In this document: piece after piece, positions 36,696 to 45,731 of the stretch | Layout: every line of letters begins with the position of its first letter | Position numbering within the stretch: position 1 is the stretch's first letter | Assembly: GCF_015624485.1 (NCBI RefSeq) | Contig: NZ_CP061378.1 | Span: forward strand, 7,031,501 to 7,095,500 | DNA length: 64,000 nucleotides | Source: Bradyrhizobium genosp. L | GTDB taxonomy: Bacteria > Pseudomonadota > Alphaproteobacteria > Rhizobiales > Xanthobacteraceae | Reading direction: 5' to 3' | Position numbers and translations under genes: made by a program | Notes under the pieces: model-generated | Told to the model about the DNA's origin: nothing | Databases searched by the model: none | What the model saw: the letters and a program-made list of their open reading frames with translations, nothing else

Positions 36696-37403
36696 TCAAT
36701 AACACCGCGACGCTGCGAACGCGTGTACGCGGTTGTCGCCGAGCACGTGCGCCATGAAGCCCGGCGATCCGAAGATTTTTGCGAACGCCGCGTCGCGGAT
36801 GCTGAGGCCTCCGGCGTAGGCACCGAACGCCGGCATCACCGCGCGTTCCCCGTCGCTGGCAAAGCAGCGGCGCTCGATCGCGCGGCCGCGGGTCGGCACG
36901 CGGGCCTTGGGGTGCAGATGGCCGGCGATCTCGCCGCTCGCACCCGTCGGCTCATGGCGGAACACGATCGGGCCGATCGCGACCTCGGTTGCGACCACGC
37001 CGCCGAGATCGGGCGGCAGCGCCGGATCGTGATTGCCCGAGATCCAGATCCAGTTGCGCCGCGCCTGCAGCGCCGCCAGCGCCTCCCGATCCGGCTCCGA
37101 CAGCCGCTGATGCGCGTTGCGATCGTGAAAGCTGTCACCGAGCGCCATCACCTGCCGCGGATCGTGCCGCGCGATCACGGACGCCAGCCGACTCAGCGTG
37201 GCGACGGTGTCGTAGGGCGGCAGCAGCACGCCGCGGGCGGCAAAGCTCGAGCCCTTCTCGAGATGCAGGTCGGAGACGACCAGCAGGCGCTGCTCTTCCC
37301 AGAACAGCGCGCCGGAGAAATCGGCGACGAAGCCGACATCGGCCACCGTGACCTTCGCAACGCGCATCTCATCACCATCCAGAACCTGCGCGCTTGCCGT
37401 CAC
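36696..37403 (-). CDS. pdeM: Ligase-associated metallophosphoesterase PdeM
   Basis: The protein has 235 residues. All metal-binding blocks of the calcineurin-like fold are present: VVSDLHLEKGSSF, ALGDSFHD, ISGNHDP and AGHLHPKAR. PdeM is the phosphodiesterase component of the four-part ligase-associated repair set (with a helicase, an MBL exonuclease and an ATP-dependent ligase). It stands 15 bases downstream of the Lhr-type helicase stop, on the same strand. An alternative start at 37367 would omit a short hydrophilic leader. Confidence 0.9.
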   Translation of the reverse strand: MTASAQVLDGDEMRVAKVTVADVGFVADFSGALFWEEQRLLVVSDLHLEKGSSFAARGVLLPPYDTVATLSRLASVIARHDPRQVMALGDSFHDRNAHQRLSEPDREALAALQARRNWIWISGNHDPALPPDLGGVVATEVAIGPIVFRHEPTGASGEIAGHLHPKARVPTRGRAIERRCFASDGERAVMPAFGAYAGGLSIRDAAFAKIFGSPGFMAHVLGDNRVHAFAASRCY

Positions 37404-37418
37404 GTCCCGTTCCCAGGT

Positions 37419-40028
37419 TTAAGTCGTCGCCTCCCGCACGAGTTCCTCGGCCGCCTCGGCCAGGAGCTCGTCGGATGCTTCGCCATAAACTGACTCGCGG
37501 CCGATTTCCAGCAGCGCGGGCACGGCAAGCGGCGAAACCCGGTCGAGCGCCTTGTGGGTGATTCGCCCCTGGATGCGCGACAGCATGTCGCCCAGACGGC
37601 GCAGATCGAGCAGGCCGGTGGCGGCATCGCCGCGGGCGGCGCGCAGCAGCACGTGGTCGGCCTGGTGCTTGCGCAGCACGTCGTAGATCAGGTCGGTCGA
37701 GAACAGCACCTGGCGGCGTGACTTCTCCTCGTCGGTGAAGCGGCGGGCGATCAGGCCGGAGATGATGGCGCAGTAACGGAAGGTCCGCTTCATCAGCGCG
37801 GATTCCTCGAGCCACGCCTCGAGGTCGTCGCCGAGCATGTCGGGCGCGAACAGCGCGTCGAGATCGAGCTTGCCCTGCCGGATCATCAAGGAGAGATCGC
37901 CGACGCCCCAGACCGCGAGCGCATATTCGTTGGCGACGAAGCCGAGCGGACGGGCGCGGGCGCGTTCCAGCCGCCGCGTCAGCAGCATGCCGAGCGTCTG
38001 GTGCGCGAGCCGGCCCTCGAAGGGATAGCAGACCAGATAATGGCTGCCGCCGCGCGGAAAGGTTTCGACCAAGAGCTCACGCACCGCAGGCACGCGGGAG
38101 AATTTCTTTTGCAGCGACAGCCAGTCGTGCACCTGGTCCGGCAATGCGTTCCAGGCGCTGATATCGTCGAGCAGCTTGCGGACCCGCTCGGCGAGATAGG
38201 TCGAGAGCGGAAACTTGCCGCCCATGTAGGACGGCACTTTGGCATCCTTGTCGTTGGCGCGGGAGACATAGACCTGGTCCTCGACCAGCGCCTCGTAGCG
38301 CACGACTTCGCCGCCAAAGACAAAGGTGTCGCCGACCACGAGGCCCTCGATGAAGACCTCCTCGATCTCGCCCAGCATGCGGCCGCCGCGCGCGATCGCG
38401 CCGGTCGAACCGGATCCGCCGGCGCGCGAGCGCACCAGCCGCACCTTCAGCATGGTCTCCTCGACGATGGTGCCGACGTTGAGGCGGTAGCTCTGCCGCA
38501 CCTTGGGATTGGCGACCCGCCAGCGGCCCTGCTTGTCCTGCCTGATGCGGGCGAACCGCTCATAGGTCTTCAGCGCGTAGCCGCCGGTGGCGACGAATTC
38601 GACGACGTCGTCGAAATCGGTACGCGACAGCGCGGCATAGGGCGCCGCAGTCCTGACCTCGGCGTAGAGCTCGTCGGAGAAGAACGGCTCGCCGCAGGCG
38701 CAGCCGAGCACATGCTGCGCCAGCACGTCGAGCGCGCCTGATCGTAGCGGCGGCGTGTCCTGCGCATTCTCGGCGATGGCGTCGATCGCGACGCGGCACT
38801 CCAGCACTTCGAAGCGGTTGGCCGGCACCAGCACGGCGCGTGAGGCTTCGTCGAAGCGGTGGTTGGCGCGGCCGATTCTTTGCATCAGCCGCGACGATCC
38901 CTTGGGCGCGCCGATATTGATGACGAGGTCGACGTCGCCCCAGTCGACGCCGAGATCGAGCGAGGAGGTGCAGACCACGCCGCGCAGTTTTCCGGCGGCC
39001 ATCGCCTCCTCGACCTTGCGGCGCTGCGCGACGTCGAGCGAACCGTGATGCAGCGCGATCGCAAGGACGTCGTCGTTCATGCGCCAGAGATCCTGGAACA
39101 GCATCTCGGCCTGGCTGCGGGTGTTGACGAACACCAGCGTGGTCTTGTTGCGCTTGATCAGCTCGTAGACCTCGGGCAGCGCATGCCGCGCGCCATGGCC
39201 GGACCATGGCAACCGCTCCCTTGTGTCGAGCATCTCGACGACAGGCGGCGCGGCGCCGCCGGCGGTGACGACGTCGGCGGATGCGCGCTCGCCGCCCGGC
39301 TGCGGCACCAGGAAACGCGCGAGCTGCTCGGGCTCGGCGACCGTCGCCGAGAGGCCGATGGCGCGCATCTGCGGCGCAATCGTCCACAGCCGGGCCAACC
39401 CAAGCGACAGCAGATCGCCGCGCTTGGAGGTGACCAGCGCGTGCAATTCGTCGAGCACGATGCGCTTCAGCGAGGAAAACAGATAGGGCGCGTCGTCGGA
39501 GGCGAGCAGCAGCGCGAGCTGCTCCGGCGTGGTGAGCAGAATATCAGGCGGATAGCGCCGCTGGCGCTGCCGCCGCGACCCCGGCGTGTCGCCGGTGCGG
39601 GTCTCGATCTTGATCGGCAGCCCCATCTCAGCGACCGGCGTCTCCAGATTGCGCGCGATATCGACCGCGAGCGCCTTCAGCGGCGAGATGTAGAGCGTGT
39701 GAAGACCACCGCTGCGGCGGACCGAGCGGCCGGTGGAGACAACACGTGAGGAGGTTCCCGCTGGTAGGGCTCCCTCCCCCCTTGCGAGGGCTCTCTGATC
39801 ATTTTCCCCGCTCAACTCCACCAGCGTCGGCAGAAACCCCGCCAGCGTCTTGCCGGCGCCGGTCGGTGCGATCAGCAGTGCCGACCGTTGTTCGTGTGCC
39901 TTCGCCAGCAGCGCGAGCTGATGCGCGCGCGGTGACCAGCCACGCGAAGCGAACCAGTCGCGAAACCGGCGCGGCAGCAGGTCGGCCGCCTCCGGCGGCG
40001 GAGCGGAAAAGAGATCGAGCGTCGACAC
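37419..40028 (-). CDS. Ligase-associated DEXH helicase (Lhr type)
   Basis: The protein has 869 residues. Helicase motifs are clear: Walker A in APTGAGKTLAGFLP, TLYISPLKALAVD (Ia), ILLTTPEQLAL, VLDELHAL (DELH), SATVAEPEQLARFL and QRIGRANHR (VI), followed by the Lhr-specific winged-helix and C-terminal domains. It unwinds or translocates 3'-5' on single-stranded DNA. The GTG at 40028 is used; upstream the frame runs into a repeat element and is not coding. Near residues 75-110 a run with RALARGEGALPAGTSSR looks like a translated repeat unit (see findings). Confidence 0.9.
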   Translation of the reverse strand: MSTLDLFSAPPPEAADLLPRRFRDWFASRGWSPRAHQLALLAKAHEQRSALLIAPTGAGKTLAGFLPTLVELSGENDQRALARGEGALPAGTSSRVVSTGRSVRRSGGLHTLYISPLKALAVDIARNLETPVAEMGLPIKIETRTGDTPGSRRQRQRRYPPDILLTTPEQLALLLASDDAPYLFSSLKRIVLDELHALVTSKRGDLLSLGLARLWTIAPQMRAIGLSATVAEPEQLARFLVPQPGGERASADVVTAGGAAPPVVEMLDTRERLPWSGHGARHALPEVYELIKRNKTTLVFVNTRSQAEMLFQDLWRMNDDVLAIALHHGSLDVAQRRKVEEAMAAGKLRGVVCTSSLDLGVDWGDVDLVINIGAPKGSSRLMQRIGRANHRFDEASRAVLVPANRFEVLECRVAIDAIAENAQDTPPLRSGALDVLAQHVLGCACGEPFFSDELYAEVRTAAPYAALSRTDFDDVVEFVATGGYALKTYERFARIRQDKQGRWRVANPKVRQSYRLNVGTIVEETMLKVRLVRSRAGGSGSTGAIARGGRMLGEIEEVFIEGLVVGDTFVFGGEVVRYEALVEDQVYVSRANDKDAKVPSYMGGKFPLSTYLAERVRKLLDDISAWNALPDQVHDWLSLQKKFSRVPAVRELLVETFPRGGSHYLVCYPFEGRLAHQTLGMLLTRRLERARARPLGFVANEYALAVWGVGDLSLMIRQGKLDLDALFAPDMLGDDLEAWLEESALMKRTFRYCAIISGLIARRFTDEEKSRRQVLFSTDLIYDVLRKHQADHVLLRAARGDAATGLLDLRRLGDMLSRIQGRITHKALDRVSPLAVPALLEIGRESVYGEASDELLAEAAEELVREATT

Positions 40029-40113
40029 GCCCAAGAGGTAAGTGGTTGCGGCGGTTTCGTCGAGGGTCGGGCAGAAATGGCGGCAGGTGGCAGAGGGAGC
40101 GCCAATCCCTCCA

Positions 40114-40254
40114 CGTCGTCCCGGCGAAGGCCGGGACCCATACGCCGCGGCCCGTGGAACGGGCACAAGCGGCGTCGGCTTTCTGCAACAACTCGACCCT
40201 GTGGTAATGGGTCCCGGCCCCCGTGCGCAATTGCGCACTCGGCCGGGACGACGA
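40114..40254. repeat. Palindromic repeat, CGTCGTCCCGGCGAAGGCCGGG type (copy 2)
   Basis: Starts CGTCGTCCCGGCGAAGGCCG and ends GGCCGGGACGACGA, with GTGCGCAATTGCGCAC near the right end. Lies between the helicase start and the substrate-binding protein stop. Confidence 0.8.
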
Positions 40255-40272
40255 CACCGATTTACCCGCCCC

Positions 40273-41499
40273 CTACTCCACCACGGGCTTGTCCGAGATA
40301 TCCCAGTCCTTGCCGTTGAAGATCGAGATGTAGAGCGTCTTCATCGGCGTGTAGTCGTCGGGCGTATAGCTGTAATTGACGCCGTCGAGGAAGAACGGCG
40401 AGTGGAAGCCGGCGAGCGTCGAGGCGTGCTTCAGCACGTTGGCGCGGGTCATCTCGTCGCCGCAGCGGCGCAGGATTTCCGCCATGGTCACGACCTGGCC
40501 ATAGCCGGCATAGGCGATGGTGTTGTCAGGGTCGATATTGGGCAGGTAGGTCTTGCGCAGCGCCTCGAACGCCATCGAGTCCGGATCCTTCTCCCAGCGC
40601 CCCGGCCCCGCTTCCTTGGCGTAGCGGATCGCGACGATGTCCTTGGCGTTCTCGAAGCCGGCGGCACTGAGGATCGAGCGGCCGGTCGAGCCTGCCGACA
40701 ACAGCTGCAGCGGCTTCCAGCCGAGCTCGGCGACCTTGCGGATCGACTGCGACGTCGCCTTGCCGGTGGTGATGTTGTAGAAAACGTCCGCGCCGGACTT
40801 CGAGAGATTGATGAGCTGGGAATCGACCGTCGGATCGGTGAGATCGTAGGTCTGCTCCATGATCACCTGCGCGCTGCCGCCGGCATCGGCCAGCACCTTC
40901 TTGAACGGGCCGAGGAAGTCGCGGCCGAAATCGTCGTTCTGGTAGAGGATGCCGACCTTGGCGTTCGGCTTCACGGCAACGACGTGCTTGGCCAGGATCC
41001 GCCCTTCGGTCGGATAGAGCGGCAGGCCCGCCATGGTCCATTTGTTGTTCTTCGGATCGTTCCACTTCGAGGCGCCGGTGTTGAGCAAGAGCTGCGGCAC
41101 GCCCTTGGAATTGAGATATTTGTGCACGGCGGTCTGCGGCGCGGTGCCGAGCGAGCCGTACAGCGCCAGCACCTCTTCCTGCTCCACGAGACGGCGCGTC
41201 GCCTCGACGCATTTCGGCGCGCTGTAGGCGTCGTCCATGGTGAGGAATTTCACCTTGCGGCCGTTGATGCCGCCCTTCTCGTTGATCATCTGGAAATAGG
41301 CTTCGCCGACGCGGCCGAGCACGCCATAGAGCGAGCCGGGACCCGAATGCGGCACGGTCTGGCCGAGCTTGATCTCGGTGTCGCTGGCGCCCGGATCGTA
41401 TTTCTTTTCAGCCGCCCACACGAACGGTGCGGGCAAAACCGACGCTGCAACGGCCGACAATGCAATGGCGCCGAATTCGCGCCGGGTCTGCTTTTTCAT
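40273..41499 (-). CDS. Branched-chain amino-acid type ABC transporter substrate-binding protein
   Basis: The protein has 408 residues. The N-terminus KKQTRREFGAIALSAVAASV has the twin-arginine RRxF motif and a hydrophobic core, so export by Tat is likely. The body has LivJ-like features: DTEIKLGQTVPHSGPGS, FQMINEKGGINGRKV, NDDFGRDFLGPFKK and AGYGQVVTMAEILRR. No permease or ATPase is nearby, so it must work with subunits encoded elsewhere. GGGAGAG precedes the ATG at 41499. It interrupts the repair genes and is on the same strand as the helicase. Confidence 0.9.
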   Translation of the reverse strand: MKKQTRREFGAIALSAVAASVLPAPFVWAAEKKYDPGASDTEIKLGQTVPHSGPGSLYGVLGRVGEAYFQMINEKGGINGRKVKFLTMDDAYSAPKCVEATRRLVEQEEVLALYGSLGTAPQTAVHKYLNSKGVPQLLLNTGASKWNDPKNNKWTMAGLPLYPTEGRILAKHVVAVKPNAKVGILYQNDDFGRDFLGPFKKVLADAGGSAQVIMEQTYDLTDPTVDSQLINLSKSGADVFYNITTGKATSQSIRKVAELGWKPLQLLSAGSTGRSILSAAGFENAKDIVAIRYAKEAGPGRWEKDPDSMAFEALRKTYLPNIDPDNTIAYAGYGQVVTMAEILRRCGDEMTRANVLKHASTLAGFHSPFFLDGVNYSYTPDDYTPMKTLYISIFNGKDWDISDKPVVE

Positions 41500-41625
41500 T
41501 GTTTCTCTCCCTGGAGAGCAAGCTGTCGCATTCCGTTTTGCGGCGGGCAAGCACGGAGTCAAAGGTTCGCGGCGTCATGCCACGCCACGGCAAATGCGTA
41601 GCGTGTAGACTCAAGTTTCTTACCT

Positions 41626-41649
41626 TCTCCCTTGCGGGAGAAGGTGAAG
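41626..41649. repeat. Small hairpin repeat, CCTTCTCCCTTGCGGGAGAAGG
   Basis: Perfect 9-bp arms CCTTCTCCC and GGGAGAAGG around a TTGC loop. It belongs to the same GC-rich hairpin class as the repeats inside the ligase gene and at 16478-16602. It lies two bases from the methyltransferase stop. Confidence 0.75.
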
Positions 41650-41651
41650 GA

Positions 41652-42578
41652 TCACGGCTTCACGGCGACAGCGACCAGTCCGGGCGCGGGGATATTATCT
41701 TCATTACGTGCGGACAGATTGTCGAGATGGGCCAAAGTGAGCCCCGCGGTGGCAACGGACGCGCGCACATAAGCCGCACTGTGCGCGTAGCGCAGGCCAT
41801 CGCCGACGATGACACCCTCCCCGTCATGCGTCTCGGCCGTGAACGCCAGCACGCCACCCGGGACCAGCACGCGCCGTGCTTCGGCAAGCACCGGCGCGAG
41901 ATCGGCGACATAGACCATCGCATCCGCGGCGAGGATCAATTCGGCGCTGGCATCGGGCTTGCTCGAAATGCCCTTCAGCATGTCGTCGACCTCGAGCTCG
42001 GCATAGAGGCCGGTTGCGCGCGATTTCTCGATCATGCGCGGTGACAGGTCGATACCGATGAAATGGTCGACGTGCTTCGCGAAGGCGTCGGCCGCAAGGC
42101 CGGTGCCGCAGCCGAGATCGATCGCGCGCTTGAAGAAGGCCGGCTTCTTGACGGAAGCGCGCACCGACAGTACCGCCTTGAACAGCAGCGCCGGCCCGCG
42201 ATAGTCGAGACCGCCGACGAGGGCAGCTTCGAAGCGCGGCGCATATTGGTCGAACAGCGCCTGCACATAGGCCGGCGGCATTCCGGCAACCGCCTCGGCG
42301 CCGAGCTGCATCAGGCGCAGGCTGGCACCGTGATGGTCGTCGGGATCGGCCTCGCGCGCGGCGCGGAAGGCCGCGAGCGCCGCCTCACGCTGCCCGAGCT
42401 GCTTGCGGATCTCGCCCAGCGTGAACCAGGCCGAGGCGAATTTCGGCGCAAGCTCGATCGCCTGTTCGAGCACCTCGGCCGCGGCAGGCAAATCGCCCTT
42501 CAGTTGCAGGTCGCGGGCGAATTCGTAGCGGCGGTCGGCGACGAGATCGCCGGAGGACAGGAACAGGCGGAGGGGCAT
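41652..42578 (-). CDS. SAM-dependent methyltransferase with N-terminal TPR repeats
   Basis: The protein has 308 residues. TPR-type helices occupy about residues 15-95 (EFARDLQLKGDLPAAAEVLE, AWFTLGEIRKQLGQREAALA). The class I methyltransferase domain starts with AIDLGCGTGLAADAFA (SAM glycine loop) and has GIDLSPRMIEKSRA and FTAETHDGEG. The layout resembles TPR-fused trans-aconitate or ubiquinone-type methyltransferases; the substrate is unknown. The ATG at 42578 is used; the one at 42596 lies inside a repeat element. It sits between two parts of the repair set. Confidence 0.82.
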   Translation of the reverse strand: MPLRLFLSSGDLVADRRYEFARDLQLKGDLPAAAEVLEQAIELAPKFASAWFTLGEIRKQLGQREAALAAFRAAREADPDDHHGASLRLMQLGAEAVAGMPPAYVQALFDQYAPRFEAALVGGLDYRGPALLFKAVLSVRASVKKPAFFKRAIDLGCGTGLAADAFAKHVDHFIGIDLSPRMIEKSRATGLYAELEVDDMLKGISSKPDASAELILAADAMVYVADLAPVLAEARRVLVPGGVLAFTAETHDGEGVIVGDGLRYAHSAAYVRASVATAGLTLAHLDNLSARNEDNIPAPGLVAVAVKP

Positions 42579-42590
42579 TCTAGAACCGGT

Positions 42591-42650
42591 TGTCATGGCC
42601 GGGGTCCTGTCCCCGACCCGATCGGGGATGACCGGTCATCCATCAAAGGG
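42591..42650. repeat. Repeat fragment, GTCATGGCCGGGGTCCTGTCCC type
   Basis: GTCATGGCCGGGGTC...CCCCGACCCGATCGGGGATGACCGG is a short palindromic GC-rich segment between the divergent methyltransferase and exonuclease genes, resembling the halves of the repeat at 55091-55175. Confidence 0.6.
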
Positions 42651-42733
42651 AGAACTTTTTCCGGAGATGGATGCGCGGGTCAAGCCCGCGCTTGACGGCT
42701 AAACATCGCGGATCGCGTGCCTATATTGAGGCC

Positions 42734-43789
42734 ATGCGCCCGCAAGACATCCTGATGCCCGTTCCCGCCGGCCTGTGCTGCAAGGCGGGCGGCTTCCACA
42801 TCGATCCTGTGCGGCCGGTCGAGCGTGCGCTGATTACCCACGGCCATTCCGACCATGCCCGCCCCGGCCACGGCGCGGTGCTCGCGACGCAGGAGACGCT
42901 CGACATGATGCGGCTGCGCTATGGCGAGAATTTTGCGGGTTCGACCCAGGCGGTCAGCTACGGCGAGGCGATCCAGCTCGGCGACGTCACGGTCAGCTTC
43001 CATCCCGCCGGCCATGTGCTGGGCTCGGCCCAGATCGCGGTGACCTGCAAGGGCACCCGCATCGTCGCCTCCGGCGATTACAAGGACGCGCGCGACCCGA
43101 CCTGCGCGCCGTTCGAGCTGGTGCCTTGCGACGTCTTCATCACCGAGGCAACGTTCGGCCTGCCGGTGTTCCGCCATGGCGACGCCGCCGCCGAGGTGAA
43201 CAAGCTGCTGGCATCCGTCAAACTGTTTCCGGAGCGCGCGCATCTGGTCGGCGCCTACTCGCTCGGCAAGGCGCAACGCGTGATCGCACTGCTGCGCGAG
43301 GCCGGCTACGACGCGCCGATCTACCTGCACGGCGCGATGGAGAAGATCACCTACTATTATCAGGAGCGCGGGATTGCGCTCGGCGAGCTCAGGCCGGCAC
43401 GCGGCATGAAGAAGGCCGAGCTCGCCGGCACCATCACGCTGGCGCCGCCGAGCGCGACATCCGACGTCTGGACGCGGCGCTTCCCCGATCCGGTCACCGC
43501 CTTTGCCTCGGGCTGGATGCGGGTGCGCGCCCGCGCTCGCCAAGGCGGCATCGAATTGCCGCTGGTGATCTCTGATCATGCCGACTGGGATGGGCTGACG
43601 GCGACGATTGACGCCACCGGCGCCGGCGAGATCTGGGTGACGCACGGCCAGGAAGACGCGCTGGTGCATTGGTGCAAGACCAGGGGTCTTGCGGCGCGGC
43701 CGCTCGATCTGGTCGGCTATGGCGACGAGGACGAAGGCGAGACGGCGGCGGTCAGCGAGGCCGAGCCGGCCGGCGAGGCAGACGCATGA
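42734..43789 (+). CDS. Ligase-associated MBL-type DNA exonuclease
   Basis: The protein has 351 residues. The metallo-beta-lactamase motif is THGHSDHARPGH (HxHxDH), with FHPAGHVLGSAQ, ASGDYKDARDPT and a beta-CASP-like ISDHADWDGL. It is the exonuclease of the four-component repair set; in Pseudomonas the homologue is a manganese-dependent nuclease. The ATG at 42734 is preceded by GAGG only two bases away, so translation may be modest. The Glu/Ala-rich tail after GDEDEGETAAVSEAEP overlaps the ligase start by four bases. Confidence 0.92.
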   Translation: MRPQDILMPVPAGLCCKAGGFHIDPVRPVERALITHGHSDHARPGHGAVLATQETLDMMRLRYGENFAGSTQAVSYGEAIQLGDVTVSFHPAGHVLGSAQIAVTCKGTRIVASGDYKDARDPTCAPFELVPCDVFITEATFGLPVFRHGDAAAEVNKLLASVKLFPERAHLVGAYSLGKAQRVIALLREAGYDAPIYLHGAMEKITYYYQERGIALGELRPARGMKKAELAGTITLAPPSATSDVWTRRFPDPVTAFASGWMRVRARARQGGIELPLVISDHADWDGLTATIDATGAGEIWVTHGQEDALVHWCKTRGLAARPLDLVGYGDEDEGETAAVSEAEPAGEADA

Positions 43790-45645
43790 ACCGCTTCGCC
43801 CAATTGCTCGACCGCCTCGCCTACGAGCCCGGCCGCAACAACAAGATCAAGCTGCTGGTTGCCTATTTCCGCGAGACCGAGGACCCCGACCGCGGCTACG
43901 CGCTGGCGGCGCTGACCGGCGCGCTGTCGTTCAAGCACGCCAAGCCCGGCCTGATCCGCGACCTGATCACGGAGCGGGCCGATCCGGTGCTGTTCGGCTA
44001 TTCGTACGATTACGTCGGCGATCTCTCCGAGACGGTTGCACTGATGTGGCCGAAGGCGGTCGGTGCATCTCACAACGAATCCTTGCTGGGCCACCCCTCT
44101 CCCCAACCCTCCCCCGCAAGGGGGGAGGGAGCCCAACCGTCGTGCTCACCTCACAGCGCTCTTGAGGTGATTGACGGAAGTAAGGGACGCGACGGCGGAC
44201 AGGCTCCCTCCCCCCTTGCGGGGGAGGGAGGGGGAGAGGGGTACCGCGGGCGAGATGCCAGCGAGATCACTCGCACCCACAACAACCCGCCACCCCCGAC
44301 CCTCACCGACGTCGTCACCACGCTGCGCACGCTCGGCAAGGCCGAGCTGCCGGCGCAGCTCGCGCGCTGGCTGGACGAGCTCGACGAGACCGGGCGCTGG
44401 GCGCTGCTGAAGCTCGTCACCGGCGCGATGCGGATCGGCATTTCGGCGCGGCTGGCGAAGACCGCGGCCGCCGCGCTCGGCGACAAGGACCCGCACGAGA
44501 TCGAGCTGATGTGGCCGGGGCTGGCGCCGCCCTATCTCGACCTGTTCGCCTGGCTGGAGGGCCGCGGCGACAAGCCGGTCAACCGCGATCCGACCCCGTT
44601 CCGTCCGGTGATGCTGGCGCATGCGATCGAGGACACGGATTTCGCCAACCTCGACGCTGCCGATTTCAGCGCGGAGTGGAAATGGGACGGCATCCGCGTG
44701 CAGGCGGTGTCCGGGCGCGACGAGCGCGGTCACGTCCAGGCCCGGCTCTATTCGCGCACTGGTGAAGACATCACCGGCAGCTTTCCGGACCTGGTGCCGT
44801 CGCTGCATCTGCCCGGCGCTGTTGACGGCGAGCTGTTGGTGCTGCGCGACGGTCGCGTGCAGACCTTCAACGTGCTGCAGCAGCGGCTCAACCGCAAAGT
44901 GGTCTCGCCAAAGCTGATCAAGGAATTTCCGATCCATCTGCGCGCCTACGACCTGCTCGGCGACGACGAGAACGATCTGCGCGAGCTGCCCTTCGTCGAA
45001 CGCCGCGCCCATCTCGAGCGCTTTGTCGCCAAGCTGAGCGACCCGCGCATCGACCTGTCGCCGACGATTCGGTTCGCGAGCTGGGACGAATTGGCCGCGG
45101 CGCGTGCCGATCCGAAAAGCGCCGGTGCGGGTGACGATGCCGACGCGGTCGAGGGCGTCATGCTGAAGCGGCGCGACGCACCCTATCTTCCCGGACGACC
45201 GAAGGGGCCGTGGTGGAAATGGAAGCGCGACCCGCACATCATCGACGCCGTGCTGATGTATGCCCAGCGCGGCCACGGCAAGCGCTCGTCCTATTACTCC
45301 GACTACACGTTCGGCGTCTGGACCCGCGGTGAGAACGGCGAAGAACTGGTGCCGGTCGGAAAAGCCTATTTCGGCTTCACCGACGAGGAGCTGTTGCAGA
45401 TCGACCGCTTCGTTCGCCGCAACACTACGGAAAAATTCGGCCCCGTCCGCCATGTCGTGCACGAGCCGGACCAGGGGCTGGTGCTGGAGGTCGCCTTCGA
45501 GGGCTTGCAGCGCTCGCCGCGCCACAAATCCGGCGTCGCGATGCGCTTTCCGCGCATCAGCCGGCTGCGTTGGGACAAACCGCCGCGCGAGGCCGATCGG
45601 CTGGAGACGCTTGAACGGATGTTAATCAGTATGACAGGAAGTTAA
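43786..45645 (+). CDS. ATP-dependent DNA ligase of the cisplatin-damage-response type, with repeat insertion
   Basis: The protein has 619 residues, some 60 more than I expect. The adenylation motif is SAEWKWDGIRVQA with the active lysine, then DGELLVLRDG, VEGVMLKRRD and WWKWKRDPH; the OB-fold C-terminus ends RWDKPPREADRLE. It seals nicks and acts with the exonuclease, helicase and PdeM. Between MWPKA and PPPPTLTDVV an Arg/Gly/Pro/Ser-rich stretch (about residues 95-165) is encoded by a palindromic repeat (44094-44241). The ATG overlaps the exonuclease stop. Confidence 0.92.
   Translation: MNRFAQLLDRLAYEPGRNNKIKLLVAYFRETEDPDRGYALAALTGALSFKHAKPGLIRDLITERADPVLFGYSYDYVGDLSETVALMWPKAVGASHNESLLGHPSPQPSPARGEGAQPSCSPHSALEVIDGSKGRDGGQAPSPLAGEGGGEGYRGRDASEITRTHNNPPPPTLTDVVTTLRTLGKAELPAQLARWLDELDETGRWALLKLVTGAMRIGISARLAKTAAAALGDKDPHEIELMWPGLAPPYLDLFAWLEGRGDKPVNRDPTPFRPVMLAHAIEDTDFANLDAADFSAEWKWDGIRVQAVSGRDERGHVQARLYSRTGEDITGSFPDLVPSLHLPGAVDGELLVLRDGRVQTFNVLQQRLNRKVVSPKLIKEFPIHLRAYDLLGDDENDLRELPFVERRAHLERFVAKLSDPRIDLSPTIRFASWDELAAARADPKSAGAGDDADAVEGVMLKRRDAPYLPGRPKGPWWKWKRDPHIIDAVLMYAQRGHGKRSSYYSDYTFGVWTRGENGEELVPVGKAYFGFTDEELLQIDRFVRRNTTEKFGPVRHVVHEPDQGLVLEVAFEGLQRSPRHKSGVAMRFPRISRLRWDKPPREADRLETLERMLISMTGS
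44094..44241. repeat. Palindromic repeat inside the ligase gene
   Basis: Inverted outer arms CCCCTCTCCCC (44094-44104) and GGGGAGAGGGG (44231-44241), with inner CCCTCCCCC-GCAAG-GGGGGAGGG at about 44107-44130 and its mirror CCCTCCCCCCTTGCGGGGG near 44203-44225. The reading frame stays open across the element. The same motifs appear as intergenic repeats in this window. Confidence 0.8.
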
Positions 45646-45731
45646 ACCCGAAATGGGCATGGCGGATATTGATCGCGGCCCGCGGGTTTCCCATGTGCTT
45701 GGCCGTGATTTATAATTGCCAGGCGATTCCG

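Noticed and set aside
40029..40238. N-terminal extension of the helicase reading frame
   Set aside because: The extension lies in a dispersed repeat (40114-40254) and does not resemble the family; the GTG at 40028 fits the conserved start.
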